64,000 nucleotides of DNA from Neorhizobium sp. UBA3556 (GCA_002376235.1 DFNX01000016.1:1178001-1242000); one strand, 5' to 3'. Positions 7,923-16,605 are shown, numbered from the stretch's first letter. A program made the numbers and translations. Notes: a model not told the origin generated them from the letters alone.

Positions 7923-9719
7923 GTGGCAGACATGTCTGAGACCGAAAAGAAGAATCGCAGCCTCAAGCCCCTCGCCCGCCTGATCCCCTATCTCTCACGC
8001 TACCGACGGCTCGTCGCCTCTGCGCTTTTCTTCCTCGTGCTGGCCGCCGCAACGACCCTTGCACTTCCGCTTGCCGTTCGCCGCATGGTCGACCATGGCT
8101 TTGCCGCCGCTGACGGCAGCTTCATCAACAACTATTTCGGCATGCTGCTGCTGCTCGCAGTGCTTCTCGCGCTCGCAAGCGCCATGCGATACTACTACGT
8201 CATCACCATCGGCGAACGGGTGGTGGCCGACCTGAGGCGCGAAGTCTTTGCTCATGTCACCCGCCTCTCCGCATCCTTTTTCGACGTCAACCAGTCGGGC
8301 GAGATCGTCTCGCGCCTGACGGCCGATACGACCCAGATCAAGTCCGCCTTCGGCTCCGCCGCTTCCCAGGCGCTGCGCAACACCATCCTCTGTCTCGGCG
8401 CGATGGGTATGATGATCTATACCAGCCCGTGGCTCTCCGTCATGGTGCTGGGCGCCATACCCGTCATCGTCTTCCCGATCGTCGGCTTCGGCCGCAATGT
8501 CCGTCGCCGCTCGCGCGCAGCACAGGATACGCTGGCGGAAAGCTCGGCTTTTGCATCCGAAACCGTGGCCGCAACCCGCACCGTTCAGGCCTTCGGTGGC
8601 GAACAGATGGCAAGCGATCGTTATGCCTCCGCCGTCGAGAACGCCTATGACGCGGCCCGTGTCGCGATCCGCTCGCGCGCGCTTCTGACCGGATTTGCCA
8701 TTCTCCTTGTCTTCGGCTCCATCGTCGGCGTGTTGTGGTATGGCGCGCAGAGCGTGCTTGCCGGTGAAATGAGCGCCGGCACGCTTGGCCAGTTCGTACT
8801 CTATTCGGTAATCGCAGCCAGCTCTCTCGGCCAGCTCTCCGAAGTCTGGGGCGAGCTTTCCGCCGCCGGTGGCGCTGCCGAACGACTGACAGAACTTCTG
8901 CACGAGGTCTCGGCAGTGCAGGATCCCGAACACCCCGTCGCCTTGCCCTCGCCGGCACGAGGCGAAGTTCAGTTCGATCAGATATCCTTCGCCTATCCGG
9001 CCCGTGTCAGCGCGATTACGCTCAACAACCTGTCCTTCAATGTCAAAGCCGGTGAGACGATCGCGATCGTTGGCCCATCGGGTGCAGGCAAGAGCACGAT
9101 ATTCTCGCTTCTGATGCGGTTCTACGACCCGCAGACCGGATCGGTGAAGCTGGACGGCATCGACCTTCGCGACGCCCGGATCGAGGACATCCGCTCGCGC
9201 CTGGCGATCGTGCCGCAGGACGTTACGATCTTTGCCGCTTCGATCCACGACAACATCGCCTTCGGCATGCCGGGTGCAAGCCGCGAGGCAGTCCAGGCCG
9301 CCGCCATCTCCGCCCAGGCCGACGAGTTCATCGGCAAGCTCGACCAGGGCTATGATACCATGGCCGGCGAACGCGGCATCACCCTTTCCGGTGGCCAGCG
9401 TCAGCGGATCGCGATCGCCCGGGCGATCCTGAAGAATGCACCGGTTCTGCTGCTCGATGAAGCAACCTCCGCGCTCGACGCCGAAAGCGAAACGCTGGTT
9501 CAGCGCGCACTCGACGGGCTGATGGAAAACCGCACGACGCTCGTCATCGCACACCGTCTGGCAACCGTCCTCAAGGCTGACAGAATTCTGGTATTGGAAG
9601 ATGGTCGTGTCGTCGAGGAAGGCACCCACCAGAGCCTCGTCGCCAAGGGTGGACTTTACGCCAAGCTGGCGCGCCTGCAGTTCCACGATCTGGAACAGCG
9701 CAGCGCAAGCGCTATCTGA
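7923..9719 (+). CDS. ABC exporter (fused permease and ATPase)
   Basis: A ~598-residue half-transporter: an N-terminal six-helix membrane domain (about residues 25-315) and a C-terminal ATPase with Walker A GPSGAGKST near 390, signature LSGGQRQR near 492, Walker B VLLLDEATSALD near 513 and the H-loop IAHRLATV. This is the MsbA/lipid-A-exporter-like architecture; such proteins dimerise and expel lipids, glycans or drugs. A GTG at 7923 has GGAG at 7914-7917 with ideal spacing and is preferred; an ATG at 7932 is possible. It is followed 23 bp later by a glycoamylase-family gene, probably in one operon, hinting at a glycan substrate. It does not resemble the cyclic glucan exporter NdvA/ChvA in its N-terminus. 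Confidence 0.9.
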   Translation: MADMSETEKKNRSLKPLARLIPYLSRYRRLVASALFFLVLAAATTLALPLAVRRMVDHGFAAADGSFINNYFGMLLLLAVLLALASAMRYYYVITIGERVVADLRREVFAHVTRLSASFFDVNQSGEIVSRLTADTTQIKSAFGSAASQALRNTILCLGAMGMMIYTSPWLSVMVLGAIPVIVFPIVGFGRNVRRRSRAAQDTLAESSAFASETVAATRTVQAFGGEQMASDRYASAVENAYDAARVAIRSRALLTGFAILLVFGSIVGVLWYGAQSVLAGEMSAGTLGQFVLYSVIAASSLGQLSEVWGELSAAGGAAERLTELLHEVSAVQDPEHPVALPSPARGEVQFDQISFAYPARVSAITLNNLSFNVKAGETIAIVGPSGAGKSTIFSLLMRFYDPQTGSVKLDGIDLRDARIEDIRSRLAIVPQDVTIFAASIHDNIAFGMPGASREAVQAAAISAQADEFIGKLDQGYDTMAGERGITLSGGQRQRIAIARAILKNAPVLLLDEATSALDAESETLVQRALDGLMENRTTLVIAHRLATVLKADRILVLEDGRVVEEGTHQSLVAKGGLYAKLARLQFHDLEQRSASAI

Positions 9720-9742
9720 CCGCTAAACAGGATTAGAACTGC

Positions 9743-10999
9743 ATGATTGTCGAGCCACTGGACCCGAATGCCCCGCTCGACACATTGCTGGACAGTGTCC
9801 AGTATCAGACCTTCCTGTATTTCTGGGAAGGCGCGCATGCCGAAAGCAAACTGATCTACGACAAGCGCTGGGTAAACGGCGCGATTGCCACCAATATGAT
9901 CTCCATCAGCGGCACCGGCTTCGGGCTGATGGCGATCCTTGTCGCTTCAGAACGCCAATGGATCAGCCGCGCTGAAGCGCTGGAGCGGATCAGTCTTATT
10001 CTGGATCGCCTCAACCTCGCCACCCGCTATCACGGCGCTTTCCCGCATATGGTCGATGGCGCGAGCAGCGAGACCGTCCAGTTCTCGCAATATGACGATG
10101 CGGGCGATCTGGTGGAAACCACGCTTCTGCTTCAGGGGCTGATCTGCGCGAGGGAATATTTCACCGATAATTCTGAAGCCGAGCAGGCTTTGCGGGAAAC
10201 AGTGACACGGCTGTTTGACGAGGTCGAGTGGGACTGGTTCACACGCGGCAAGGACGACGGTCCGCTGTACTGGCACTGGAGCCCGCTCCACAACTGGGCC
10301 ATGAACCTGCCGATCAAGGGCTGGAACGAGGCGCTTTCGGCCTATGTGCTGGCAGCGGGCTCGGACACGCATCCGATAAAGCCGGAGAGCTATCATGCCG
10401 GCTGGGCGCGCTCCGGCGAGATGAAGAACGGCGAGAGCTATTTCGGCACCGAGCTTCCCCTCGGTGAACCTCTGGGCGGCCCACTGTTCCTCTCCCAATA
10501 TTCCTTCTGCGCCATCGATCCGCGCGGCCTCTCCGATCGCTACGCCGATTATTGGCAGCAAGCCGTGGCGCATACGAAGATCAATAGGGATTATTGCCTG
10601 AGCATACCCGCCTACAAGCAATATGACGTCTGGGGTCTGACCGCCTCGGAAGCACCGAATGGCTACAATGCCAATTCTCCGACATCCGACATGGGGGCAA
10701 TTGCCCCGACGGCGGCACTGTCGAGCTTCCCATTCCAGCCGAAGGAGGCGGAGGAAGCTCTGCGCGCCATGATCCGTTACGAGGATGGAAAGCTGTTCGG
10801 TTCGTTCGGTTTCGTCGATTCCTTCGCCCCGGCAATCGACTGGCTCGCGCCGACCTATATCGCCATCGACCAAGGGCCGCTCATTGCCATGATCGAGAAC
10901 CATCGCTCCGGCTTTCTGTGGAGCCTGTTCATGAAAGCGCCGGAGGTTCGTCGCGGACTGGAGCGCCTGGGCTTCACCTCAGGCCACTATACGGCCTGA
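9743..10999 (+). CDS. Glycoamylase-family protein (GH144-like)
   Basis: A 418-residue protein of the DUF/COG5368 'glucoamylase' family, alpha/alpha-barrel glycosidases to which the GH144 endo-beta-1,2-glucanases belong. Marks include YQTFLYFWEGAHAESKLIYD near residue 22, IATNMISISGTGFGLMAI near 49, YHGAFPHMVDG near 96, WNEALSAYVLAA near 194 and GYNANSPTSDMGAIAPTAAL near 303. Acidic residues in those segments (E30, D113-D114) are candidates for catalysis. No signal peptide is visible, so the product seems cytoplasmic, unlike typical secreted glucanases. It lies directly after an ABC exporter gene. Beta-1,2-glucans are major rhizobial products, so a link is attractive but unproven. Confidence 0.8.
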   Translation: MIVEPLDPNAPLDTLLDSVQYQTFLYFWEGAHAESKLIYDKRWVNGAIATNMISISGTGFGLMAILVASERQWISRAEALERISLILDRLNLATRYHGAFPHMVDGASSETVQFSQYDDAGDLVETTLLLQGLICAREYFTDNSEAEQALRETVTRLFDEVEWDWFTRGKDDGPLYWHWSPLHNWAMNLPIKGWNEALSAYVLAAGSDTHPIKPESYHAGWARSGEMKNGESYFGTELPLGEPLGGPLFLSQYSFCAIDPRGLSDRYADYWQQAVAHTKINRDYCLSIPAYKQYDVWGLTASEAPNGYNANSPTSDMGAIAPTAALSSFPFQPKEAEEALRAMIRYEDGKLFGSFGFVDSFAPAIDWLAPTYIAIDQGPLIAMIENHRSGFLWSLFMKAPEVRRGLERLGFTSGHYTA

Positions 11000-11009
11000 G
11001 GACAGGGCC

Positions 11010-11228
11010 TCAATCCGCCCGCTCGAAAACCCACTTCACCACATATTTGCCGTTTGGCTTCAGCTTGGTCTTGGTCTTCATTCTGACCGGCCCGCCGAGT
11101 GCGGCTTCCGCCTGATCGAACATTTCACGCGCCTCGGCAAGCGCCTGATGATAGGCGCTGTTGTCGCGACGCGGCGTGTCTGCCACCGCCTTGATCAGGG
11201 CGTTGATATCCCGTTTTCCAGACATCAT
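11010..11228 (-). CDS. Small hypothetical protein downstream of the MotA/MotB-like pair
   Basis: A 72-residue, basic protein (MMSGKRDINALIKAVADTPRR at its start; then a helix AYHQALAEAREMFDQAEAAL and a short beta segment KYVVKWVFERAD). I do not recognise a family. Its start codon(s), tandem ATGs at 11225 and 11228, follow the stop of the OmpA-domain gene by 3 bp, so it is almost certainly translated from the same mRNA as the proton-channel pair. Confidence 0.65.
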   Translation of the reverse strand: MMSGKRDINALIKAVADTPRRDNSAYHQALAEAREMFDQAEAALGGPVRMKTKTKLKPNGKYVVKWVFERAD

Positions 11229-11231
11229 CGA

Positions 11232-12263
11232 TCAGCGTTCCGTCAGTTTCAGCTCGATACGGCGGTTCTGCGACCTTGCTTCCAGCGTATCGCCCGGAGC
11301 AATAGGCTGGAACTCGCCGAAGCCGGCGGCAACAAGCCGATTGGCAGAAACACCCTTGGAGATCAGATACTTCACGACCGATGTTGCGCGGGCGGATGAA
11401 AGCTCCCAGTTGTCCCGATAACGGCCCGTGCCGGAGAGCGGAGAATTATCCGTGTGGCCGTCGACCCTGAGCACCCAGTTGATCTCGGCCGGAATTTCCT
11501 TGGCAAGCTCGAGCAAGGCCATCGCCAGCTTGTCCATTTCGCCACGCCCGGCATCGTCCAGCTCGCTGCCGCCAACAGGGAAGAGAACTTCCGACTGAAA
11601 GACGAAGCGGTCGCCGACGATCCGGATGTTTTCGCGGTCGGAGAGAATTTCACGCAACCGGCCAAAGAAGTCGGAACGGTAGCGATTGAGTTCCTGCACG
11701 CGGGCGGCAAGGGCGACGTTGAGGCGGCGACCGAGATCGGCAATCTGCGCCTGCGAGGTCGAATCCTTCGCCTCTGACGCCTGCAGCGCCTGCTCCACCG
11801 CTGCGATCTGTGCTCTGAGTGCCGCGATCTGCTGGTTCAGAAGCTCGATCTGGCTTGCCGCGCGCTGGCTGATCTGCTGCTGATTGTTCAACTCGCTGGT
11901 CAGTTCCCCAACCTTCGCGTTGGCAGCGGCGCTGCTGCCGGCGCCGTCATTCAGCAGCTGCTGCAGACGCGAACGATCGCCCTCCACCGCAGCCAGCGAG
12001 GATTGCAGGTTGGCAAGCTGATCTTCCAGATCCTGGCTGCCGCTCTTTTCCAGCGCCAGCAATTCCGTCAGTTCGGCAATCTGGCTGTTGAGGCGATTGA
12101 GCACCTCGTCGCGGCCGGTGATCTCGCGGCTGAGCAGAAACTGCGCCAGCACGAAGACCGTCAGCAGGAACATGATGGCGAGAAGAAGCGTGGACAGCGC
12201 GTCCACGAACCCCGGCCAGAAATCGACACTTCGTTCGCGACGACGGTTCTTGGCGAGCGCCAT
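11232..12263 (-). CDS. MotB/OmpA-like peptidoglycan-binding protein
   Basis: A 343-residue protein with a cytoplasmic basic N-terminus, one membrane helix (about 17-45) entered by an aspartate D21 in FWPGFVDALSTLLLAIMF, which matches the proton-carrying Asp of MotB/ExbD/TolR. Then comes a long periplasmic coiled coil (about 50-195) and a C-terminal OmpA/MotB domain with VDGHTDN, NWELSSARATSVV and RSQNRRIEL that binds peptidoglycan. With the upstream MotA/ExbB-like gene (3-bp gap) it should form an ion-driven stator complex. It is too distinct from flagellar MotB to be the flagellar stator, and no flagellar gene is nearby. Confidence 0.85.
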   Translation of the reverse strand: MALAKNRRRERSVDFWPGFVDALSTLLLAIMFLLTVFVLAQFLLSREITGRDEVLNRLNSQIAELTELLALEKSGSQDLEDQLANLQSSLAAVEGDRSRLQQLLNDGAGSSAAANAKVGELTSELNNQQQISQRAASQIELLNQQIAALRAQIAAVEQALQASEAKDSTSQAQIADLGRRLNVALAARVQELNRYRSDFFGRLREILSDRENIRIVGDRFVFQSEVLFPVGGSELDDAGRGEMDKLAMALLELAKEIPAEINWVLRVDGHTDNSPLSGTGRYRDNWELSSARATSVVKYLISKGVSANRLVAAGFGEFQPIAPGDTLEARSQNRRIELKLTER

Positions 12264-12266
12264 CGC

Positions 12267-13313
12267 TTATTTCCCCCCGATCTTGTCGGAAAGCCGATCC
12301 AGAGTGCGGCGCATGGCCTTTGATTCTTCCTGCTGCGCCTCGATCCAGTCACGCAGCATCTGCTGCTCGTTACGCATGTTCTTGACCAGCCCCTGTATGC
12401 CCTCGGCGAGATTGGCCATCGCAGCCATAGAACGGTCGTTCTCCGCACCGTCACGTCCAGCCTTTGCCTGGATGGCAACGAGCTTGCGCAATTCAGAGGT
12501 CAAAGCCTTCAACTCGTCTGCGGCACCGTTATCCTCATTGGCGATCGGTCCGTCGTAGCCGACATCGGTCACGGAGGAGAGCCAGTTTTCTAGCTCGGTA
12601 TAGAAGCGGTTCTGCGCGCGCCCCGCCTGCAGGTCGAGAAAACCGAGGATCAGCGAACCGGAAAGGCCGAGCAGCGAGGAAGAAAACGCCGTGCCCATGC
12701 CGGCCAGCGGCTGGGCGAGACCAGTCTTGATAGCGCCGAGAATATCGTTAGAGCCGTTCGACGACGGGTCGAGAGCACCGATAACGTCGCTAATCGAGCC
12801 GATAGTCTGGATCAAGCCCCAGAACGTGCCGAGCAGGCCGAGAAAGACAAGCAAACCGATGAGATAGCGTGAAGTATCACGCGTTTCATCAAGTCGCGTA
12901 CCGATCGAATCGAGAATGGAGCGATAGGCGACGGTCGAAAGCGCCACTTTTCTGCGGCGGCCGATCAGCGCGCGCATCGGCGCAAGCAGCCGTGGCTCGC
13001 GCCCCACCTTGTCGGCATTGCCGCCGGCAGCGCGATAGGAGTTGAACCAGCCGACTTCGCGGGCAAGACTGATAACCTGCACGAAGACGAGCAGGATGCC
13101 GATCGCCAGAACGCCAAGGATCAGTCCGTTCAGGCCCGGATTGGTCTGGAACGCGTGTGCGGCCTGCCGGTAGAGAATGGAGGCAACGAAGCCGACAAGG
13201 ATGAGGAAGATGAGCATCGTCCAGAGGAACGAAGCCGGATTGGAGAGTTTGTGTTTATAGCCGCCGCGGCCGGTTTCCGACTCGTCCAGATCATCCACTG
13301 TCGCATTCGCCAT
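12267..13313 (-). CDS. MotA/TolQ/ExbB-like proton channel protein
   Basis: A 348-residue inner-membrane protein with helices at about 30-50 and 64-86, then a cytoplasmic segment and a pair near 155-180 and 205-235. The latter contain LLGTFWGLIQTIGSI and GMGTAFSSSLLGLSGS, the conserved ExbB/TolQ/MotA channel motifs. The C-terminal ~110 residues are helical and charged. It precedes a MotB/OmpA-like partner by 3 bp. Such pairs turn proton flow into work on an envelope or cytoplasmic partner; the partner here is unknown. It is the first gene of an apparent three-gene operon. Confidence 0.85.
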   Translation of the reverse strand: MANATVDDLDESETGRGGYKHKLSNPASFLWTMLIFLILVGFVASILYRQAAHAFQTNPGLNGLILGVLAIGILLVFVQVISLAREVGWFNSYRAAGGNADKVGREPRLLAPMRALIGRRRKVALSTVAYRSILDSIGTRLDETRDTSRYLIGLLVFLGLLGTFWGLIQTIGSISDVIGALDPSSNGSNDILGAIKTGLAQPLAGMGTAFSSSLLGLSGSLILGFLDLQAGRAQNRFYTELENWLSSVTDVGYDGPIANEDNGAADELKALTSELRKLVAIQAKAGRDGAENDRSMAAMANLAEGIQGLVKNMRNEQQMLRDWIEAQQEESKAMRRTLDRLSDKIGGK

Positions 13314-13387
13314 AATACGCCTCGACTCCGCTAAATTGAGCGGAGGCTAGTGTAAAATTGCGACGAATTGAAGTGCGCAAGCATTGG

Positions 13388-13418
13388 AAAACAGTGCGCT
13401 ATTGATTAGCGCGCACTG
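13388..13418 (-). terminator. Intrinsic terminator of the SuhB-type gene
   Basis: Minus strand: CAGTGCGC (13418-13411), 11-nt loop, GCGCACTG (13399-13392), then TTTT. It lies 15 bp beyond the stop of the inositol monophosphatase-family gene and before the MotA-like operon. Confidence 0.7.
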
Positions 13419-13433
13419 ATTTTCATCATTGCC

Positions 13434-14234
13434 TCAGCGCTGCGGCACCGGACGGTTGACCACCTCGACCAGCGCGTTGCGGATCAATTCGTTGCCGGCA
13501 ATCACATTGCGGGCCTCGAACATGTTCTGCGCGCCCTTCATGTCGGACACGAAGCCACCTGCTTCGCGGATCAGCAGCAAGCCGGCTGCCATGTCCCAGG
13601 GCGAAAGCTCGGCTTCCCAGAAACCGTCCAGACGGCCGGCAGCGACATAGGCCAGATCGAGTGCAGCAGCACCGGCGCGACGAACACCCGCAACTTCGCC
13701 CATCACATGGCGCAGCTCGACAAGGAACTTGCCGTGATTGCCACGGCCGAGATGCGGAACGCCGCAACCGATAACACAGTCGGACAGAACGCGGCGAGCA
13801 GCGACACGGATACGACGATCGTTGAGGAACGCACCACCGCCCTTTTCGGCCGTGTAGAGTTCATCGGTCGCCGGATTGAAGATCACACCGGCAACGATCT
13901 CACCATTGCGCTCAAGCGCAATCGAGGTTGCAAACTGCGGAATGCCATGCAGGAAGTTGGTCGTGCCATCAAGCGGATCGACGATCCAGCGATGCGCGCC
14001 GTCGGTACCCTTCTCTTCGCCGCCCTCTTCTCCGAGGAAACCATAGGTCGGGCGAGCCTTCATAAGCTCGTCACGGACGATCTTCTCAGCCTTGAGGTCC
14101 GCCTGGGAGACGAAATCGCTCGGTCCCTTGACCGAAACCTGCAGGTTCTGCACCTCACCAAAATCTCTCGTAAGCGATTTGCCTGCCTTCAAGGCAGCCT
14201 GCACCATGACATTGAGAAGCGCTGAACGGGCCAT
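13434..14234 (-). CDS. suhB: Inositol monophosphatase family protein (SuhB type)
   Basis: A 266-residue magnesium-dependent, lithium-sensitive phosphatase-fold protein. The metal site is complete: EEGG near residue 68, WIVDPLDGTTNFLHG near 83-97 and WDMAAGLLLIREAGG near 213. SuhB-type proteins dephosphorylate inositol-1-phosphate and related sugar phosphates, and in E. coli also act in rRNA transcription complexes; which role applies is unknown. The ATG at 14234 gives the standard family length and follows AAGGA; the frame is open for 34 further codons. It is divergent from the DUF1648 gene. Confidence 0.9.
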   Translation of the reverse strand: MARSALLNVMVQAALKAGKSLTRDFGEVQNLQVSVKGPSDFVSQADLKAEKIVRDELMKARPTYGFLGEEGGEEKGTDGAHRWIVDPLDGTTNFLHGIPQFATSIALERNGEIVAGVIFNPATDELYTAEKGGGAFLNDRRIRVAARRVLSDCVIGCGVPHLGRGNHGKFLVELRHVMGEVAGVRRAGAAALDLAYVAAGRLDGFWEAELSPWDMAAGLLLIREAGGFVSDMKGAQNMFEARNVIAGNELIRNALVEVVNRPVPQR

Positions 14235-14415
14235 TTCGGAATCCTTAAGCCCCGGAATCCGGAAGACCGGGAGAGCGGGCGATACTGATTTTGTTGATTG
14301 GGCGGCTTCAAGACCACAAATTGCCGGTAAATTCAAGTCATGCGCTTACACGGCAGTGTTGTCATTCATGGCGGAGCCTGCGAAAGGAGTGCCAGCCACA
14401 TTCAGGAGACAGCCC

Positions 14416-14766
14416 ATGCGCATGCCTATCCCTCTCTTTATCAGCCTCGGCATGCTCATCACCATGAGCTTTTTGTCGCTGGGCCTGTGGGCGGCCATAC
14501 CGGCCGATACCATGCTGCCGATCCACTTCGACTTCTCCGGCAATCCGGACAATTTCGCGCGCCCGGCAATCGCGCTCTTCCTCCTGCCTGGCGCCATGCT
14601 GTTCGCAATCGCGGTTTTTGTCGTGTCGCCGTCCATCAATCCCAAGGCACTTGACCGGCCGGGTCTCTACACCGCTATCTGGCTGTTTGTCATTCTGGCA
14701 CTGGCCGTCGGCCACGGCTTCATCATCCGCGGCGCACTTTTCGCATTGCAGGCGCTGCAGAACTAG
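14416..14766 (+). CDS. DUF1648-type small membrane protein
   Basis: A 116-residue protein with about three membrane helices (near 7-28, 52-71 and 87-112). The loop after helix 1, IPADTMLPIHFDFSGNPDNFARP, is the DUF1648 signature found in SdpI-like immunity proteins and many stand-alone membrane proteins. Function unknown. CAGGAGAC sits 7 bases ahead of the ATG. Its stop codon TAG at 14764-14766 is the first triplet of a 104-bp intergenic repeat. Confidence 0.8.
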   Translation: MRMPIPLFISLGMLITMSFLSLGLWAAIPADTMLPIHFDFSGNPDNFARPAIALFLLPGAMLFAIAVFVVSPSINPKALDRPGLYTAIWLFVILALAVGHGFIIRGALFALQALQN

Positions 14767-14867
14767 AGCCTTTCCAGCAAAAGCGGGAACCGGTTTTGCG
14801 TCAGAAATCTCGTTAAAACAAAGGGATAGATCGATTTCGCGTTTCGAAGAAAGGCGGAAACGCTCTA
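14764..14867. repeat. Rhizobial palindromic intergenic repeat supplying two stop codons
   Basis: A 104-bp element bounded by imperfect inverted termini: TAGAGCCTTTCC at 14764-14775 and GGAAACGCTCTA at 14856-14867 (one mismatch when folded). The interior (CAGCAAAAGCGGGAACCGG, then CGCGTTTCGAAGAAAGGCGG) matches what I recall as a dispersed intergenic repeat of Rhizobiaceae genomes. The terminal TAG/CTA provide the stop codons of the two convergent genes around it. Only one copy is seen in this window, so the repeat status rests on memory of other genomes. Confidence 0.65.
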
Positions 14868-15944
14868 ATTCCGCCGGAATTTGTTGGCCGCGTCGATCGC
14901 CTGTTTCTGCTGGTCTTCGTTGATGCCGAGATAGAAATCCTCAAGTCCGGCATCCTGAAGGCCCGCCCGCCGGGAGAGCACATACCACTTGGCGGCTTCC
15001 ACGGGATTGGGCCGGGTGCCGAGTGCATTGATATAGAGATAGGCGAGCTTGTTCTGGGCAACCACATTGCCGCGCATGGCAGCGATCCGGAGCCATTCGA
15101 ACCCCTTGTCGTAATCCCGCTCGCCACCGACGCCGTTCACATACCAGACACCCATATCCAGCTGGGCAGTGTCGTAGCCGGCCTTGGCGGCACGCAGCAT
15201 CCAGTCACGGGCCTGCCCCTTCTTCGTCGGCTCAACTTCCCGAAGCGACATGTAGAGCTGGGCAACGGCATATTGCGCGTCGGCTACGCCCTGACTGGCG
15301 GATTTCTCATAAAACGGCAGGGCCAGTTCCATGCCTTTTTCGCCGGGATTGTCTGAAATCAGGATCTGACCCCAGTTGAACTGGGCAGCCGAATTTCCCG
15401 CTTCCGCCGCGCGGCGCATGTAGTCATCCGCCTTCTGCTTGTCTGCCGTAACATTACGCCCCCTCATCAGCAGGAGCGCATATTCGAACATAGCCGCAGC
15501 ATCGCCTCCTTCTGCGGCCTGGCCGTACCAGAACGCGGCGCCCTTGGGATCACGCGCTATTCCATAACCCTTGGTCATCATTTCCGCGACCAATGTCTGC
15601 GCAGCAGCATCACCCTGCTGCGCCCGCTCGAGAGCAAGTTTCATTGCCGTCACATACATGCCGCGCTGGTAAGCGCCGTAAGCCTCGTCGACCTTGCCGT
15701 CATACTGCTTTTCCTCCGGCGGCGCAGGCAATGCAGCCCCCATTCGCCGGTAAAGCTCGACACCGCCTGACGGCACGATGCCATCCGGTTGCTGCTGCCG
15801 CTCCATTTTTCCGGCATCGGGTCCGACCGGACGGGTTACGGCCCGGTTGGACTGTGCATGCACGGAGGTTACCGCAGCCGCTGATATCAGCATGGCAGTG
15901 ACGACTTTGAGCGGATTGCGATACAGACGTGTCGTTGATGGCAT
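14865..15944 (-). CDS. Secreted Sel1-repeat (TPR-like) protein
   Basis: A 359-residue protein with a signal peptide (about 1-30, ending TSVHAQS), a Pro/Gln-rich stretch, then around six to seven Sel1-type repeats from about residue 75. Examples are GDAAAQTLVAEMMTKGYGI, GNSAAQFNWGQ and GYDTAQLDMGVWYVNGVGG. Sel1 repeats form solenoids that mediate protein contacts, and in rhizobia periplasmic members (such as ExoR) regulate envelope and exopolysaccharide pathways; this one is not obviously ExoR. The ATG at 15944 lies 8 bp after the ThiE-like stop, implying one operon. The TAG stop comes from the intergenic repeat. Confidence 0.8.
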   Translation of the reverse strand: MPSTTRLYRNPLKVVTAMLISAAAVTSVHAQSNRAVTRPVGPDAGKMERQQQPDGIVPSGGVELYRRMGAALPAPPEEKQYDGKVDEAYGAYQRGMYVTAMKLALERAQQGDAAAQTLVAEMMTKGYGIARDPKGAAFWYGQAAEGGDAAAMFEYALLLMRGRNVTADKQKADDYMRRAAEAGNSAAQFNWGQILISDNPGEKGMELALPFYEKSASQGVADAQYAVAQLYMSLREVEPTKKGQARDWMLRAAKAGYDTAQLDMGVWYVNGVGGERDYDKGFEWLRIAAMRGNVVAQNKLAYLYINALGTRPNPVEAAKWYVLSRRAGLQDAGLEDFYLGINEDQQKQAIDAANKFRRN

Positions 15945-15951
15945 GCGACCA

Positions 15952-16605
15952 TCAACCTCCAAACCGTGGCGCTTTTTCGTCGAGCATCGCATTGGCCTTT
16001 GCAACGGCTGCAGACGCACCCTCAGCAACTGCAAACACGGCATCACGCAGGGCGACGAACTCTGCGCCGCTCTCTGCAACGGTCACGACTGATTCGACAT
16101 CGCTGCCGCCCATGACGATGCAGGGAATTTCAATCATCGACGCCCACCATTCGGCCAGCGCCACATTCTTCGGATGCGCCTCCGGCTTGATGTCACCATC
16201 GAAACGACCGAAGAAAATATAGTCCGGCCGCAATTCACCGATCTCAAGCGCCGCGTGGCGTTCCGTTGCCCCACCTGCCCCAACAATCAGCTTCGGCGTG
16301 AATTTCTCGATCGCTTCACCCAGTTCCTCCATGGAACCGGACATATGAAGACCATCAGCCTTCGCGCGACCGGCAACCCTGCTGTCACCGGAAATGATGG
16401 CGGCGGCTCCCGCATCCTGGATGATCTGAACCAGCACTTCCGCTCGCTTCTGGAATGCCTGATCGTCCAGCCCGTATTGCGGCAGGATGACGGACGCGAC
16501 ATCTCCACCGGAGAGCGCCTGTTGCAACTGGCTCGCCTGTCGCTCTGAATCAGCCTCGTCTGGCACGATCAGCACGAGGCGGCAGCGGTCTTCCAGTTCG
16601 GTCAT
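15952..16605 (-). CDS. thiE: ThiE-like thiamine-phosphate synthase family protein
   Basis: A 217-residue TIM-barrel protein. It keeps the order of ThiE motifs: a GDSRVAGRAKADGLHMSG segment near residue 73, GAGGATERHAALE near 109, RPDYIFFGRFDGD near 126 and IPCIVMGGSD near 159. Several canonical residues of true ThiE (for instance the HLGQ and GPxFxTxTK segments) are altered, so it could be a divergent paralogue that does not couple HMP-pyrophosphate with thiazole phosphate. No other thiamine gene is adjacent. It is the first gene before the Sel1 protein and is divergent from the TauE gene. Confidence 0.7.
   Translation of the reverse strand: MTELEDRCRLVLIVPDEADSERQASQLQQALSGGDVASVILPQYGLDDQAFQKRAEVLVQIIQDAGAAAIISGDSRVAGRAKADGLHMSGSMEELGEAIEKFTPKLIVGAGGATERHAALEIGELRPDYIFFGRFDGDIKPEAHPKNVALAEWWASMIEIPCIVMGGSDVESVVTVAESGAEFVALRDAVFAVAEGASAAVAKANAMLDEKAPRFGG

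Noticed and set aside
11232..13313. Possible Zorya anti-phage system (ZorA/ZorB-like MotA/MotB pair)
   Set aside because: The pair resembles ZorAB in fold, but no ZorC/ZorD helicase or nuclease gene is adjacent, and the pair sits in conserved housekeeping backbone.
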